Shown here piece by piece: positions 27,682-36,163 of a DNA stretch of 39,267 nucleotides. The translations under genes were made by a program, and so were the position numbers. Source of the DNA: a virus; the IMG/VR virus record IMGVR_UViG_3300005731_000018, positions 1 through 39,267 of that record. One strand, written 5' to 3'. How positions within the stretch are numbered: position 1 is the stretch's first letter; every line of letters begins with the position of its first letter. The notes below the pieces were generated by a model. That model searched no databases. It was not told the DNA's origin and worked only from the letters and a program-made list of their open reading frames with translations.

Positions 27682-28370
27682 TACGTCAAAGCCCCAAACA
27701 AGTACCAAGCACTGTCCACTTCTTTCCAGATGACGAACGCGTTAGTGTACTGGACCGTCAAGTCGGTGAGGCTGGCTTCACTGCGGAGAGTGTCCGAGGA
27801 CGTGAAGGAAATGACTCCGGTGCCATCATTGACGATGCTGCACGTGAATCCATCATTCACTTGGCTCCCGTCCAGGGTGACGGTACTGGTTCCAGTGAGG
27901 AACAAGACATCCTGGTTGTGAGTTTGGTTCAGGGTGATGTCGGTGCCGTCAATGTTCTCCGGGTTCACGAGGTCACTGAGGACGCGTCCGTCAATGAGTT
28001 CCGCGTCCGTGATGCTGGCGGCACTGGCATCCACTTGAGCCAATGCAAGGAACACTTCCCCATCAGGAATTGGAGGGGCCACGTCCGCCGTGGTTCCCTT
28101 CGTGATGGTGACGTACCCGTTCTCATCAATGCTTACCGTGTCAATGCGGTCAAACGCGCCTCCCGCATCGAGGACTTCAAACGTGGCATCGTAAGTGTAC
28201 TCCACTTCACCGATGCGGTAAGTGGACGCTGCAACATCAAGGGTGAGGCTTGCACCGCCTTGGACACTGACAGCGGCTCCACTGACAACGTAATCCCCGA
28301 GCGCGGCACGGTGAATACCCGTGAATTCATTCCCGAAAAGGGGTTCTCCATCAATTACGTTTCGAGGCAT
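27681..28370 (-). CDS. 229-aa tail or receptor-binding protein
   Basis: ATG at 28370 is 2 nt after the previous gene. Beta-rich with EFTGIHRAALGDYVVSGAAV, an IDENGYVTITKGT turn, and a C-terminal domain QVNDGFTCSIVNDGTGVISF typical of phage fibre head domains. It overlaps the propeller gene (TAATG) and is probably its attachment or baseplate partner. Confidence 0.7.
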   Translation of the reverse strand: MPRNVIDGEPLFGNEFTGIHRAALGDYVVSGAAVSVQGGASLTLDVAASTYRIGEVEYTYDATFEVLDAGGAFDRIDTVSIDENGYVTITKGTTADVAPPIPDGEVFLALAQVDASAASITDAELIDGRVLSDLVNPENIDGTDITLNQTHNQDVLFLTGTSTVTLDGSQVNDGFTCSIVNDGTGVISFTSSDTLRSEASLTDLTVQYTNAFVIWKEVDSAWYLFGALT

Positions 28371-28372
28371 GA

Positions 28373-28732
28373 TTAAGTCTCCGGGTTCATGTGTTTCTGA
28401 GTGATGTTGTAACGGAGGGCGAAGTCACTGGTTTTGTCAATGGTTGCATGGACGGCGCGAGTGGCGAGATCCGCGTTATCATCCTCAAAGCCAACTTCAG
28501 TGAATTCCGTTCCGTTGCCTTCCGACACAGGGATTGTGGCCGTGATTCGAATGGAGCCGGAAACCGGGAAGGATTCCGTGGCGGCCTTACTGACCACCTC
28601 AGTCTCTAGGGCGGCATCGGATTCAGCGGGGGGCGTCGTACCACTACCCGCCACGATGGCCGTGTAAACGCCGCTGAGGGCTTGAGCGATGCGGTCTAGG
28701 TTCGTGGTGGTTGCAAGTTTATTCGTTGCCAT
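28373..28732 (-). CDS. 119-aa tail protein
   Basis: ATG at 28732 follows GGAG by 5 nt. N-terminal helix (NLDRIAQALSGVYTAIVAG) and beta strands ending in TIDKTSDFALRYNITQ. The C-terminal part resembles the 135-aa protein at 38263-38670 (TKTSDFSMTFTVTVEYSD), so the two are probably paralogous virion proteins. Confidence 0.65.
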   Translation of the reverse strand: MATNKLATTTNLDRIAQALSGVYTAIVAGSGTTPPAESDAALETEVVSKAATESFPVSGSIRITATIPVSEGNGTEFTEVGFEDDNADLATRAVHATIDKTSDFALRYNITQKHMNPET

Positions 28733-28734
28733 GT

Positions 28735-30072
28735 TCACTCCGTCGTTGTATCAAGCACTGTAACTGGTGCTTCATAAGGCCACCCAAGTTCACCGCCACC
28801 CACGGCGATGCGTCCAGTGTGGCCCCCCCACTTGCCGAATAGGAATTTATCCGGTGCGAGGTCCAAGCGTTCCACGAGGACTTCATAGGACACTTGAACA
28901 GGGATATTGATGTCCACGACATCCGTCCTTACAGCGTCAGGGTCAGCGTCCCGAACGTCCACGCGCACAACGTCATCGGAGAGATTCACTAGGATGTCCG
29001 TGATGTCATCCCGGTCCTCCGCCACCAAGACCCTCGTGGGGGGGTAGGAGGGCCACTTGTAACGAATCTCAGCAACACGGAACGAACCACTCACGCCCAC
29101 CTCGGGGTCAACGACGCCAGCAGACATACCAGGGAACGTCGTCAACCTTCCCCAAGTCGTAATTGTCCCCTTCAACAACTGCTCCTTCTGGTTCAAGATG
29201 CTGTACGCTTTCTCCTCAGCAGCGGCTTCCGTAACGATTTCAGGGTAATGAGCATCAACTTCCACGACGACGGGACCCGCCGAACCAATGCGGTTCTGCA
29301 AATCCAGTTGCCTCCCAACGTCCTGGACAACGATGCTCCCCCGGTCATCGCCTTCACCGTAGAAGATGCGGACCCGGTTCGCTTCCTGCGTGAAGTCGTC
29401 ATCGAATTCGGATTCAACGTAAGTGCCCACCTGGAAACCAGTTGGTGCCGTGGTCAAGTTCCGTGGCCTGAAGAAGAATTCCTGGTTGTTGTTCGCGCCG
29501 TACTCGTATTCGCCGCTGATGCTTGCGAGTTCCCGGAGTACAACGTCCAAGTTCTCCCCGTGCCAACGACGCGTAATCTGGGCGTCATCCGGCAACAAGA
29601 CAATACTAGGCTCCCAGGTGAGAGGAGTCAAGTCGTCAATCAAGTCCTCAAGGATTTCACTGACATAACTCGCCTCGTAGGACGCGAATACTTCCCGTTT
29701 CCGTAGCCAGTAATCATGACTGAGGACGTCAAGGACTAGATGATTGTCGTCGCGTTGGGGATTCACGACGAATCCACCGAACCTCGTAACCCATCCTTGG
29801 TCGTCAAGGAGGATGCCGTCCCCGTTCTCTTGAAGTAACCGGTCCCCGTTCTCTTGGAGCAAGTAATTCACTTGCGTCGGATCCAAATTGTACTGCAACC
29901 GGAGAGGAGTCAGTTCGGGGAATTGAATGTTCAAGTTCCCGGTTCGGTCCATCAAGGACACTGTGGCGTGACGAGCGTGGCGATTGAAGGCGTCAACGAC
30001 TTCCACTCCTAGGAGAGTGTCTTCGTAAATGACGTCATTCGAGTCATTGATGACGCGCCACGCTAGACGCAT
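28735..30072 (-). CDS. Tail hub or baseplate protein (445 aa)
   Basis: ATG at 30072 comes right after the preceding stop. It has beta-rich N-terminal domains, a repeated segment NYLLQENGDRLLQENGDGIL common in phage baseplate proteins, a GF-type hub domain (HLVLDVLSHDYWLRKREVFA), and AEEKAYSILNQKEQLLKGTI as in gp27-like hub proteins. Located directly after the tape-measure and distal-tail genes, which fits a hub at the tail tip. Confidence 0.8.
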   Translation of the reverse strand: MRLAWRVINDSNDVIYEDTLLGVEVVDAFNRHARHATVSLMDRTGNLNIQFPELTPLRLQYNLDPTQVNYLLQENGDRLLQENGDGILLDDQGWVTRFGGFVVNPQRDDNHLVLDVLSHDYWLRKREVFASYEASYVSEILEDLIDDLTPLTWEPSIVLLPDDAQITRRWHGENLDVVLRELASISGEYEYGANNNQEFFFRPRNLTTAPTGFQVGTYVESEFDDDFTQEANRVRIFYGEGDDRGSIVVQDVGRQLDLQNRIGSAGPVVVEVDAHYPEIVTEAAAEEKAYSILNQKEQLLKGTITTWGRLTTFPGMSAGVVDPEVGVSGSFRVAEIRYKWPSYPPTRVLVAEDRDDITDILVNLSDDVVRVDVRDADPDAVRTDVVDINIPVQVSYEVLVERLDLAPDKFLFGKWGGHTGRIAVGGGELGWPYEAPVTVLDTTTE

Positions 30073-30074
30073 AC

Positions 30075-30560
30075 CTATTGTTCTCCAACAGCGTTGATGG
30101 CTTCCGTGAATTTCAGGACCCAGGAGCGACGAGTGATTCCCCCGACGATGATGGGGCGCATCTCAGTGATGAACACTTGAGGGAACACGCCGTTCTCAAT
30201 GTCAACTCCTGCCGTGGTGGTGGCCGTGTATTCATCATCCTGATTGTAGAAATCGAAGGCTCCCCCCACGCTCCTCATGTAGTACTCGATGCGGTTCACT
30301 TGGTCTGCTGCCGTGGCGGGTCCACCGAACAAGGCTTCCACTGCGGCTTTCTGGTCCGCTGGCATATCGTCACTATCGAGGAACGTGCCTTGAACAGTGA
30401 GTTCCTTCTTGATTGTGAGGTGATCGAAGGCGCGAGTTGTCTGCCCAGGCACCGTGAACGTGAGGACGTCATTCTTGACGACGGAATCCACTTGGAAATT
30501 CGGTGCTAGATACGCCACTACAACCCCGTCGTTTTCGAGTCGTACACTGTCGTAAGCCAT
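30075..30560 (-). CDS. Distal tail-like protein (161 aa)
   Basis: ATG at 30560 overlaps the tape-measure stop (TAATG), with GAGGGG upstream. The pattern VRLENDGVVVAYLAPNFQVD, then ITEMRPIIVGGITRRSWVLK at the end is beta-rich. Place in the order (tape measure, this, hub) and size suggest a distal tail or baseplate ring protein. Confidence 0.7.
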   Translation of the reverse strand: MAYDSVRLENDGVVVAYLAPNFQVDSVVKNDVLTFTVPGQTTRAFDHLTIKKELTVQGTFLDSDDMPADQKAAVEALFGGPATAADQVNRIEYYMRSVGGAFDFYNQDDEYTATTTAGVDIENGVFPQVFITEMRPIIVGGITRRSWVLKFTEAINAVGEQ

Positions 30561-31969
30561 TAGACACCCCTCTGTTTGAAGCGACTGTCCAACGCCCGTG
30601 CAACTTGTTCAACGAGTGCTTCCTGGGCGAAGGGGTCGTTGGCGCTTTCGCTGCCAGTGAATGTGAACGCGCCTCGTTCAATGACGATGCTGGTGCGGGA
30701 CTGCGTGACTCCACCAGAAGCCATGGGGCTACCGATGGGACTAGCAACGCCCTGAGTGCCGCCATTGGCGAGGGTCAACGTGTTCACGCCTTTACTGAAA
30801 TGCTTGGCAAGGTCACTGCCCCACCGTTGAGCCATGCGGTCATTCGCCGCGATGTCAAAAGTGATGGGCGCTAGTAGGTCCTCGAAGAATTTCTTGATGC
30901 GTCCACGCATGGTTTTCAATCCAGCCAAGAAGTTCGTGAGCAAGTCACGCCCCCATTGAGTAGCGGAGTCAATGAATCCTTGAACCGTGTTCCGAACGGT
31001 GAGGATGATTCCCGCGACGGCTTGAGCCATGGCGGTTCCAACATCCACGATGGCTTGCCACACCGCGTCAAACGCTCCCTTGAACGCCCAGAAGACGTTC
31101 ATGATGCGTTGAGTCGTCCGAATCATGTAACCCCTAATCGCGTCCCAAGCACCTTCCCAGTCACCAGTCATCACTGCTAGGAACACTTCCAGTACGGTTA
31201 GGAGCGTGTCGAACATTCCCGCCATGTGATTCAAGACGTAAGTGGTGAAGAACGCCACGACGGCCATGATTTCATCACCCCACTGTGCCCAGAAGGCTTT
31301 CAGGATGAGGAGGACTTTCATCCAAATGGCTTGGATGCGTGGCATGAATTGTTCAAGCATGGGCCTGATGGCGTCAATGGCTCCAATTACGACGTCACGG
31401 ATGCCGAACCAGTTACCACGCCAAGCCATCACGAGAAGACTGACACCGGCTGCTAGGGCTGCTAGAGCCGCCACAATGATGAGGATAGGCCAACCCACCG
31501 TGTTAATGACGACACCGAAAGCGAACACGGCAGCAGTCAAGATGCCAACGGCACCCGCCGTCACGATGGCAATAGCAATGAAGGACTTCATGGCAGGGCT
31601 AAGAGCAGTGAAGGCTTCAACGACTTTGAAACCCCACTCAATAATCACTCCCGCACCCTTCGGTCCAAGGAACGCTTGAATGATACTCTCCGCGAGTAAG
31701 CCGAACGCGCCACGCAACCCGCCAAGAATCGCGTTAGCCGTAGGACTAGCCGCCAAGAGAGTCGCCATGAAACCCGCCGTCACACCAGCCACAGCAAGCA
31801 TAGCCGTCTTATTCGCCTTCATCCAACGATTCGTCGCATCCGTCGAACGCTTCGCAACGTTACCAGTACGAGTCAAACCCGTCTGCACCCGATTATAATC
31901 CTGTTGAACCGTGGAAGCGCCCACGCTAGCATAACGAATCGCAACTGTGCGAACAACTTCCCCGGCCAT
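30560..31969 (-). CDS. Tape-measure protein (469 aa)
   Basis: ATG at 31969 comes 3 bases after the chaperone extension stop (TAACGATG). N-terminal helical region with RTGNVAKRSTDATNRWMKAN, then hydrophobic membrane-like segments (ILTAAVFAFGVVINTVGWPI, LIIVAALAALAAGVSLLVMA), Trp-rich amphipathic helices (IWMKVLLILKAFWAQWGDE), and a flexible C-terminal part. By the rule of about 1.5 angstrom per residue, a tail of roughly 70 nm is expected if the whole chain measures length. It spans the tail tube and may form a pore in the host membrane. Confidence 0.88.
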   Translation of the reverse strand: MAGEVVRTVAIRYASVGASTVQQDYNRVQTGLTRTGNVAKRSTDATNRWMKANKTAMLAVAGVTAGFMATLLAASPTANAILGGLRGAFGLLAESIIQAFLGPKGAGVIIEWGFKVVEAFTALSPAMKSFIAIAIVTAGAVGILTAAVFAFGVVINTVGWPILIIVAALAALAAGVSLLVMAWRGNWFGIRDVVIGAIDAIRPMLEQFMPRIQAIWMKVLLILKAFWAQWGDEIMAVVAFFTTYVLNHMAGMFDTLLTVLEVFLAVMTGDWEGAWDAIRGYMIRTTQRIMNVFWAFKGAFDAVWQAIVDVGTAMAQAVAGIILTVRNTVQGFIDSATQWGRDLLTNFLAGLKTMRGRIKKFFEDLLAPITFDIAANDRMAQRWGSDLAKHFSKGVNTLTLANGGTQGVASPIGSPMASGGVTQSRTSIVIERGAFTFTGSESANDPFAQEALVEQVARALDSRFKQRGV

Positions 31970-31971
31970 CG

Positions 31972-32115
31972 TTACCTCTTCATCTTCTTAGCGTCTTGTT
32001 CAGCCTTCCGATTATCCTGCTCCCGTTTCTTATTCCTACCCAGTGCAACTTGCAAGAGGGATTCAAACTTCCAAGCGGGAAGCAAACGGTAATCCATCGC
32101 GCCCCACTCATCCAT
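31972..32115 (-). CDS. Possible free 47-aa product of the extension frame
   Basis: ATG at 32115 follows GGAGGAGGTTTTATTG. The product begins MDEWGAMDYRLLPAWKFESL and ends in a highly charged Lys/Arg-rich helix. The ribosome site is good but lies within the extension frame, so both a fusion and a free product may be made. Confidence 0.45.
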   Translation of the reverse strand: MDEWGAMDYRLLPAWKFESLLQVALGRNKKREQDNRKAEQDAKKMKR

Positions 32116-32184
32116 CAATAAAACCTCCTCCACGGTGCGTTGATCCCGTCCAGTGAATCCTAGACGGGACCCTTGTCCCCATTC
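31972..32184 (-). CDS. Frameshift extension of the tail-assembly chaperone (70 aa beyond the shift)
   Basis: From GAA at 32184 the +1 frame is open to TAA at 31972 with a plausible product (EWGQGSRLGFTGRDQRTVEE, VLLMDEWGAMDYRLLPAWKF, then a Lys/Arg/Glu-rich helix). It has no start of its own until ATG 32115, and the sequence before that ATG also looks like coding sequence continuous with it. It would be joined to the 139-aa chaperone by a +1 shift at CTT-TGA, giving 209 aa. This parallels lambda gpGT. Alternatively a free 47-aa protein starts at ATG 32115 behind GGAGGAGG. Confidence 0.75.
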   Translation of the reverse strand, partial: EWGQGSRLGFTGRDQRTVEEVLLMDEWGAMDYRLLPAWKFESLLQVALGRNKKREQDNRKAEQDAKKMKR

Positions 32185-32194
32185 AAAGAAACCC
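32183..32194 (-). promoter_or_regulatory. Probable +1 programmed frameshift site (CUU UGA)
   Basis: The zero frame reads GGG TTT CTT TGA A. The P-site tRNA on CTT can re-pair on TTT when the UGA is slow, and the next codon is GAA in the extension frame. The same CUU-UGA shift occurs in the bacterial RF2 gene prfB. A strong Shine-Dalgarno stimulator is not seen, only CGGG close upstream. A -1 shift leads to no long frame. Confidence 0.65.
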
Positions 32195-32602
32195 GATACG
32201 GGTGTCCTCGTCCAGGTTGCTGAATGTGTTCACGGATTCCGCGAGTTCGTCACGGAGGTCAGCGGGGAGGGTGGCAATGTCGGTGTCCGAGCCGGTCCAT
32301 CCCTGGGGGCCTTCAGTGACGCCGTACTTGATGAGGGCGTTCTTGGCGGCTCCAATGTTGGGTTTGACTTCACCACCGCGACCCGACATGCCTTTCGTGG
32401 CTGCATCATCCACTTTGTCCTTCTCCCGTTGGGAGAGGCTTTTCACTTTGAATGTGAGGGGAACCGGGGAGTCCTTGGTGCCAACGTTGAACGTGACATT
32501 CTTAGTGGATTCCGCGAGTTCCTGGAATTTCTTTTGCGCTTCCCCCCAAGAAATGGAGGGGGCTGTGTCAATGCTTTGCTCTAGTTCGGTGCTGTTGCTC
32601 AT
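32183..32602 (-). CDS. Tail-assembly chaperone (gpG-like, 139 aa)
   Basis: ATG at 32602 follows AGGTGA. Start MSNSTELEQSIDTAPSISWG, a beta segment VTFNVGTKDSPVPLTFKVKS and a C-terminal helix suit the small chaperone placed between tail tube and tape measure in nearly all long-tailed phages. It ends RIGFL then TGA, with CTT just before the stop, the shift site. Confidence 0.8.
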   Translation of the reverse strand: MSNSTELEQSIDTAPSISWGEAQKKFQELAESTKNVTFNVGTKDSPVPLTFKVKSLSQREKDKVDDAATKGMSGRGGEVKPNIGAAKNALIKYGVTEGPQGWTGSDTDIATLPADLRDELAESVNTFSNLDEDTRIGFL

Positions 32603-32643
32603 TTGCTTCACCTAGGGGCGATTAAGGAAAAGGCCGCCCTTGT

Positions 32644-33657
32644 TTAGGCGGGGACACGGATTTCGATTTCCGTGTTCCGGGGTTGAACCGTAATGTCCGC
32701 TTGGAGGCGTCCCTGGGCCGGGAGGGGCACGGGAGCATCCGTGATGACGCAATCGTACAAGTGAATGTACAAGGCGTCAATGGGAGTGTCATTGGTGCCG
32801 GTTTCACGGACGAGGGGAATGGAGATGTCCACGCGTTCCTTGTCCTCAGCGGCGCGGAGGTACAAGTCAAGGTCCGTGACGGTGACGCCGAGGGTGACAC
32901 TGTACTTGTTAGCGGATTCGCCTTCAACGATGCTGTAAGCGTCACGTCCGCCGCAGTGATGGACGGCTTCCAAGCCATTGTCCCATCCAATGTCGAAGGA
33001 GTCAATGGTGCAGAGGTCTTTCACGCTGTCGCCTTCACTGCCTTCGTCACCGTCAGCGGTGAGCGTGATGGGGACTTCTTGGAGGTGAGTGAACCGGAAC
33101 GGAGTCGTGTCCGGGATTCCACTGATGTCATCGTAGGAGCCAGGGGACGTATCTACGTCGTAACTGACGCCCATGAAGGAGAGGGTGGCTTTGAGGTGTT
33201 CCCCTTTAGAGCAAGTCAAGTTGAGAGATGCTTTGCAGCCAATGTACTTTGTGAGGAGGCCAGCGTCACGTTGAGCATGAGCCACCGTCAAAGTGGGGAG
33301 GCGGTCCTCTTCAGTGAACAAGTACTCAGTGTACTCATCACCGGAGGCAGGAGTCAAGTCCGGGTCAACGGCTTGACTAGCCACCGCACCAAGAGCAACG
33401 TGGAATGGAGCGTTCTCATCCACGACGAGGAAAGGAACATCAAACGAGTACTCCTTCTCATCAGCACTAAGCGCGTGAGGACCACGACGAGTCCCACCAC
33501 TACTAAGAGGAGTGTACGGATTCGGCATGGGAGGAGTAATATCCTCATTCGTCAAGCCAAACCAATTCGTGGTGGTGGCTGCGACTTCGTAAGTTGTGGA
33601 TTCATCTCCCCAGGAGACTTGGCCACGGCTGGCTTGGAGGTAACGTTCAACGGGCAT
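32644..33657 (-). CDS. Major tail tube protein (337 aa)
   Basis: ATG at 33657 lies 6 nt after the previous stop. Beta-rich with long Thr/Asp-rich strands, YLQASRGQVSWGDESTTYEV at the N-terminus, and repeated strand patterns such as LNLTCSKGEHLKATLSFMGV and NKYSVTLGVTVTDLDLYLRA. Size and position between neck and chaperone genes fit the tail tube. It is larger than the usual tube protein (about 150-250 aa), so extra Ig-like domains are likely. Confidence 0.8.
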   Translation of the reverse strand: MPVERYLQASRGQVSWGDESTTYEVAATTTNWFGLTNEDITPPMPNPYTPLSSGGTRRGPHALSADEKEYSFDVPFLVVDENAPFHVALGAVASQAVDPDLTPASGDEYTEYLFTEEDRLPTLTVAHAQRDAGLLTKYIGCKASLNLTCSKGEHLKATLSFMGVSYDVDTSPGSYDDISGIPDTTPFRFTHLQEVPITLTADGDEGSEGDSVKDLCTIDSFDIGWDNGLEAVHHCGGRDAYSIVEGESANKYSVTLGVTVTDLDLYLRAAEDKERVDISIPLVRETGTNDTPIDALYIHLYDCVITDAPVPLPAQGRLQADITVQPRNTEIEIRVPA

Positions 33658-33663
33658 GATTCA

Positions 33664-34146
33664 TCACGTGCTACTAGAGTACAAGGTTCCTTCGATTGAC
33701 AAGCGAATAGAATGGATGCTGCTCCCAGTGTCCCAAGAAGGACTAACGGAGCCAGTGAAGTCAACGTCATGCCAACCCGCATCCTGCAAGGCAGCAATAT
33801 TATCCTCGAACCAGTGACGCACTTGATCCCGGATGACTTTAACGTGGGTGCTGGATTCCGCCACAATGTCCAGGTTCACACCGAAACGATGCTCATGGAT
33901 GGATTGTCGGCGGTCAATGCGGCTACCCGTGTCCACGCTTTCCTCCACGATGACGTGAGGGTAATACGTGCGCTTAGACGGGAAACTCGTCATGATAAAA
34001 GGAGCGCCACCCGCCGCGCTACGTTTAGCGGCGTTGGGATCGGTGAGGGGGGCCGCGCCGGAAGCCGCCGTGCGGAGGCCGTCCCGGATGAGGAATAGAA
34101 TGGTTTTGCTGAGTTCAGCAGTATCAATGACTGTATTGACCGGCAT
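33664..34146 (-). CDS. Tail terminator-like protein (160 aa)
   Basis: ATG at 34146 follows GGCGGGGACCCA. A helical N-terminus (IDTAELSKTILFLIRDGLRT), then YPHVIVEESVDTGSRIDRRQ and a C-terminal strand HSIRLSIEGTLYSSST. The layout and position between neck and tube genes resemble phage tail terminator (gpU-like) proteins. Confidence 0.7.
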   Translation of the reverse strand: MPVNTVIDTAELSKTILFLIRDGLRTAASGAAPLTDPNAAKRSAAGGAPFIMTSFPSKRTYYPHVIVEESVDTGSRIDRRQSIHEHRFGVNLDIVAESSTHVKVIRDQVRHWFEDNIAALQDAGWHDVDFTGSVSPSWDTGSSIHSIRLSIEGTLYSSST

Positions 34147-34217
34147 TGGGTCCCCGCCGCACCGTTATTCGAGTGGGCAACGAGGACTCACTCCATGGAC
34201 ACTTAATGGCACCGTTT

Positions 34218-34739
34218 CTATGAGTCGCGGTCAATGGTTCCGCCGACGTCCTGACTCGCTTCCCGCTTGTACTGTTCTTCGCTTCGGATGGCGGCTTGCT
34301 TCGCGGGTTCAAAACCCTCAATGCCGTTCTCTCCAATACTGAAACGGATAGCGTTCACGATTCCCTCGAAGTCATCATCGCCTCGTTTACTGATGCCTTT
34401 CTCGTGAACCCATTGCGCGATGACGTCAAACGGGGGAGGTGGGAGTCCTGGGCGGCGTCCGTACTCTGCGACGGCAGCACTAATCAAGTTACTACCCACC
34501 ATGTACTCCCCTTCACTAATCTTCTCAACGTGGATGCTTTGAATGGTTTGGCCCGTGTTCCGCCACGGCTTACCCCTGCCTTGGCCACTGGCTCCGGTTC
34601 CACTGTTCAGGTTCTTCTGCCACTCCACTTGCCCCCTAATAGCGGCGCGTTCCACCACTTCATTCATCACGGACTGGAAGTCGATGTCCCCTAGTTCCTC
34701 CACATCCGTAGTGATACCGTCAGGTGGCAGGGGAATCAC
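34218..34739 (-). CDS. HK97 gp10-like neck or tail-completion protein (173 aa)
   Basis: GTG at 34739 lies within the end of the preceding gene and follows AGGTC. The core VVERAAIRGQVEWQKNLNSG, then NTGQTIQSIHVEKISEGEYM and VGSNLISAAVAEYGRRPGLP, is the HK97 gp10-like pattern (YAxYVExG type). A helical C-terminus follows. It closes the neck. Confidence 0.75.
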   Translation of the reverse strand: MIPLPPDGITTDVEELGDIDFQSVMNEVVERAAIRGQVEWQKNLNSGTGASGQGRGKPWRNTGQTIQSIHVEKISEGEYMVGSNLISAAVAEYGRRPGLPPPPFDVIAQWVHEKGISKRGDDDFEGIVNAIRFSIGENGIEGFEPAKQAAIRSEEQYKREASQDVGGTIDRDS

Positions 34740-35106
34740 GACCTGGGTACTGTACCAAGTCCACAGTTAATTTACTGCAACCAGTCCACGGGTGGCGGTC
34801 ATCGTGAACGTTCGCGACGGCGTACAATCGAGTGCCGCGAAGGATTTGGTCAGGGCGACCGGCGCGATCTGCTTCAATATCCGTACCACTAGGCACCGTC
34901 AAACGGAGTCCGAGGCGCACTTCTTGACCCTGAAACAGGATGGCCTCCGATTCACCAGGACGGGACACGACGGCTTCCACTTCATAGGATTCCCACGTGG
35001 ACCCCGATTCATCGTACTCATCCCAGTCATTGTAGGATTCACTGATGATTCGGTACCCTGTGAGGGTTTCCCCGAGAGCAGAAACGGTGCTGTCCGGGTC
35101 AATCAT
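34720..35106 (-). CDS. Head-closure-like protein (128 aa)
   Basis: ATG at 35106 is one base after the connector stop. The sequence STWESYEVEAVVSRPGESEA, LFQGQEVRLGLRLTVPSGTD and TRLYAVANVHDDRHPWTGCS resembles phage head-closure or minor head proteins of the HK97 gp7/SPP1 gp16 type (beta-barrel). It overlaps the next gene by 20 nt. Confidence 0.65.
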   Translation of the reverse strand: MIDPDSTVSALGETLTGYRIISESYNDWDEYDESGSTWESYEVEAVVSRPGESEAILFQGQEVRLGLRLTVPSGTDIEADRAGRPDQILRGTRLYAVANVHDDRHPWTGCSKLTVDLVQYPGRDSPAT

Positions 35107-35107
35107 G

Positions 35108-36133
35108 TTAAGCCACCAACAGGGAACGAAGCGATTTGAGGGCTTCCTTGTGTTCAGTACTGAGTCGGATGCCACTCATGGCGTCTGTGAGGAGGCTGAC
35201 GCTGAAGCCATCCATTGACCACCCACTGAGTCCCCCTGCTTTGGGGTTGTTCTTAGCGGCTTGCAAAGCCTCACAGGACAGACTCTCCGCGACGGCGGTC
35301 ACTGCACCAGGAGGAGTCGTGTAACCCCAGTCATACGTGACGCGGTAACGATTCCAGCCCCTGAACCAGTAATTCGGAGGACGCCTTTCAAGGACGCCAC
35401 CGTCCTGAGCCAAGAGGTCTTCCTTCTTCACACGGTAATCCGCCGTCGAAACCGTTGTATCATCCTCCGTGACTTCAACGATACTCGTCACCGGGTACCC
35501 ACGAAGCCGGATGCAATCCGTGTTATTGCCATCGATGCGTTCAACTTCATTCGTGTGATGACAGAAGTCTCGGTGAGTGTAAGCGTGAATGATTCCCGCA
35601 GCACGTTCCTGAATCTCCTCAATGAACGCACTGAAGGCACCAGTGGTCATGCCGAGGTCCGTAGCAGTCACGCCGCAACTATTCTCGATGTGAGTGGTGT
35701 CGCCGTAAATGCAGCCTTCTTCCTCCGGGCTACCGGGAGTGCTGCCGCCAGCCGTGACGTAGAACCCAATGTAATCCACGCTTGGAGTGTCCTCGTACTC
35801 GGAGGTAACGCGGAGACACCAGTACCCAGATTCACCGGACGCATTGATTTCCGCGATGTCCACATAGTACGCGAGAGCCGTACCCGTCACGCTACCCGTC
35901 GCATCCTGCGAAGGAGCAATATCCACGGCGCTAGTGTTCGCCGTGTCAGTGAAATCCCGTTGCACCCCACTCGGGTCAAACAAAGCCACCGTGATACTAT
36001 CAGCAGTCACAATGGTATGCGGGGGAGTAATGTCGCGTTGCACCCACACGAGTCTAGCGTCTTCTTGACCGAGACTGTACCGGGTGCTAATGATGAAGTC
36101 GAAGGAGTACAAGCCGCCTGGATCGCTGCTCAT
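35108..36133 (-). CDS. Head-tail connector with Ig-like N-terminal domain (341 aa)
   Basis: ATG at 36133. Residues 1-130 are an Ig-like beta-sandwich (TRYSLGQEDARLVWVQRDIT, GYWCLRVTSEYEDTPSVDYI). Residues about 140-330 carry the gp6-like helical connector pattern (FSAFIEEIQERAAGIIHAYT, DWGYTTPPGAVTAVAESLSC). The fusion of an immunoglobulin-like domain to the adaptor is unusual. It binds the portal ring. Confidence 0.75.
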   Translation of the reverse strand: MSSDPGGLYSFDFIISTRYSLGQEDARLVWVQRDITPPHTIVTADSITVALFDPSGVQRDFTDTANTSAVDIAPSQDATGSVTGTALAYYVDIAEINASGESGYWCLRVTSEYEDTPSVDYIGFYVTAGGSTPGSPEEEGCIYGDTTHIENSCGVTATDLGMTTGAFSAFIEEIQERAAGIIHAYTHRDFCHHTNEVERIDGNNTDCIRLRGYPVTSIVEVTEDDTTVSTADYRVKKEDLLAQDGGVLERRPPNYWFRGWNRYRVTYDWGYTTPPGAVTAVAESLSCEALQAAKNNPKAGGLSGWSMDGFSVSLLTDAMSGIRLSTEHKEALKSLRSLLVA

Positions 36134-36163
36134 GGTTACGGTTCGTACTCCGTGACGGATAAC

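Noticed and set aside
27082-27921. 279-codon plus-strand frame over the propeller gene
   Set aside because: Repeats of the propeller gene produce it; composition is not protein-like and there is no ribosome or promoter signal.
32183-32194. -1 frameshift (GGGTTTC) at the chaperone end
   Set aside because: The extension frame is +1 relative to the chaperone; reading -1 gives no long extension.
32603-32643. Small hairpin (AAGG-GCGG-CCTT) after the tail tube gene
   Set aside because: Only 4 bp with a T-poor tail, so not good enough for a terminator; it might slow transcription slightly.
32683-33699. 338-codon open frame antisense to the tail tube gene
   Set aside because: Shadow of the tail tube gene with no protein-like pattern.
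34165-34212. 15-codon GTG frame before the tail-terminator gene
   Set aside because: Too short and without a protein-like pattern; noted only because of the 17-bp repeat at its start.
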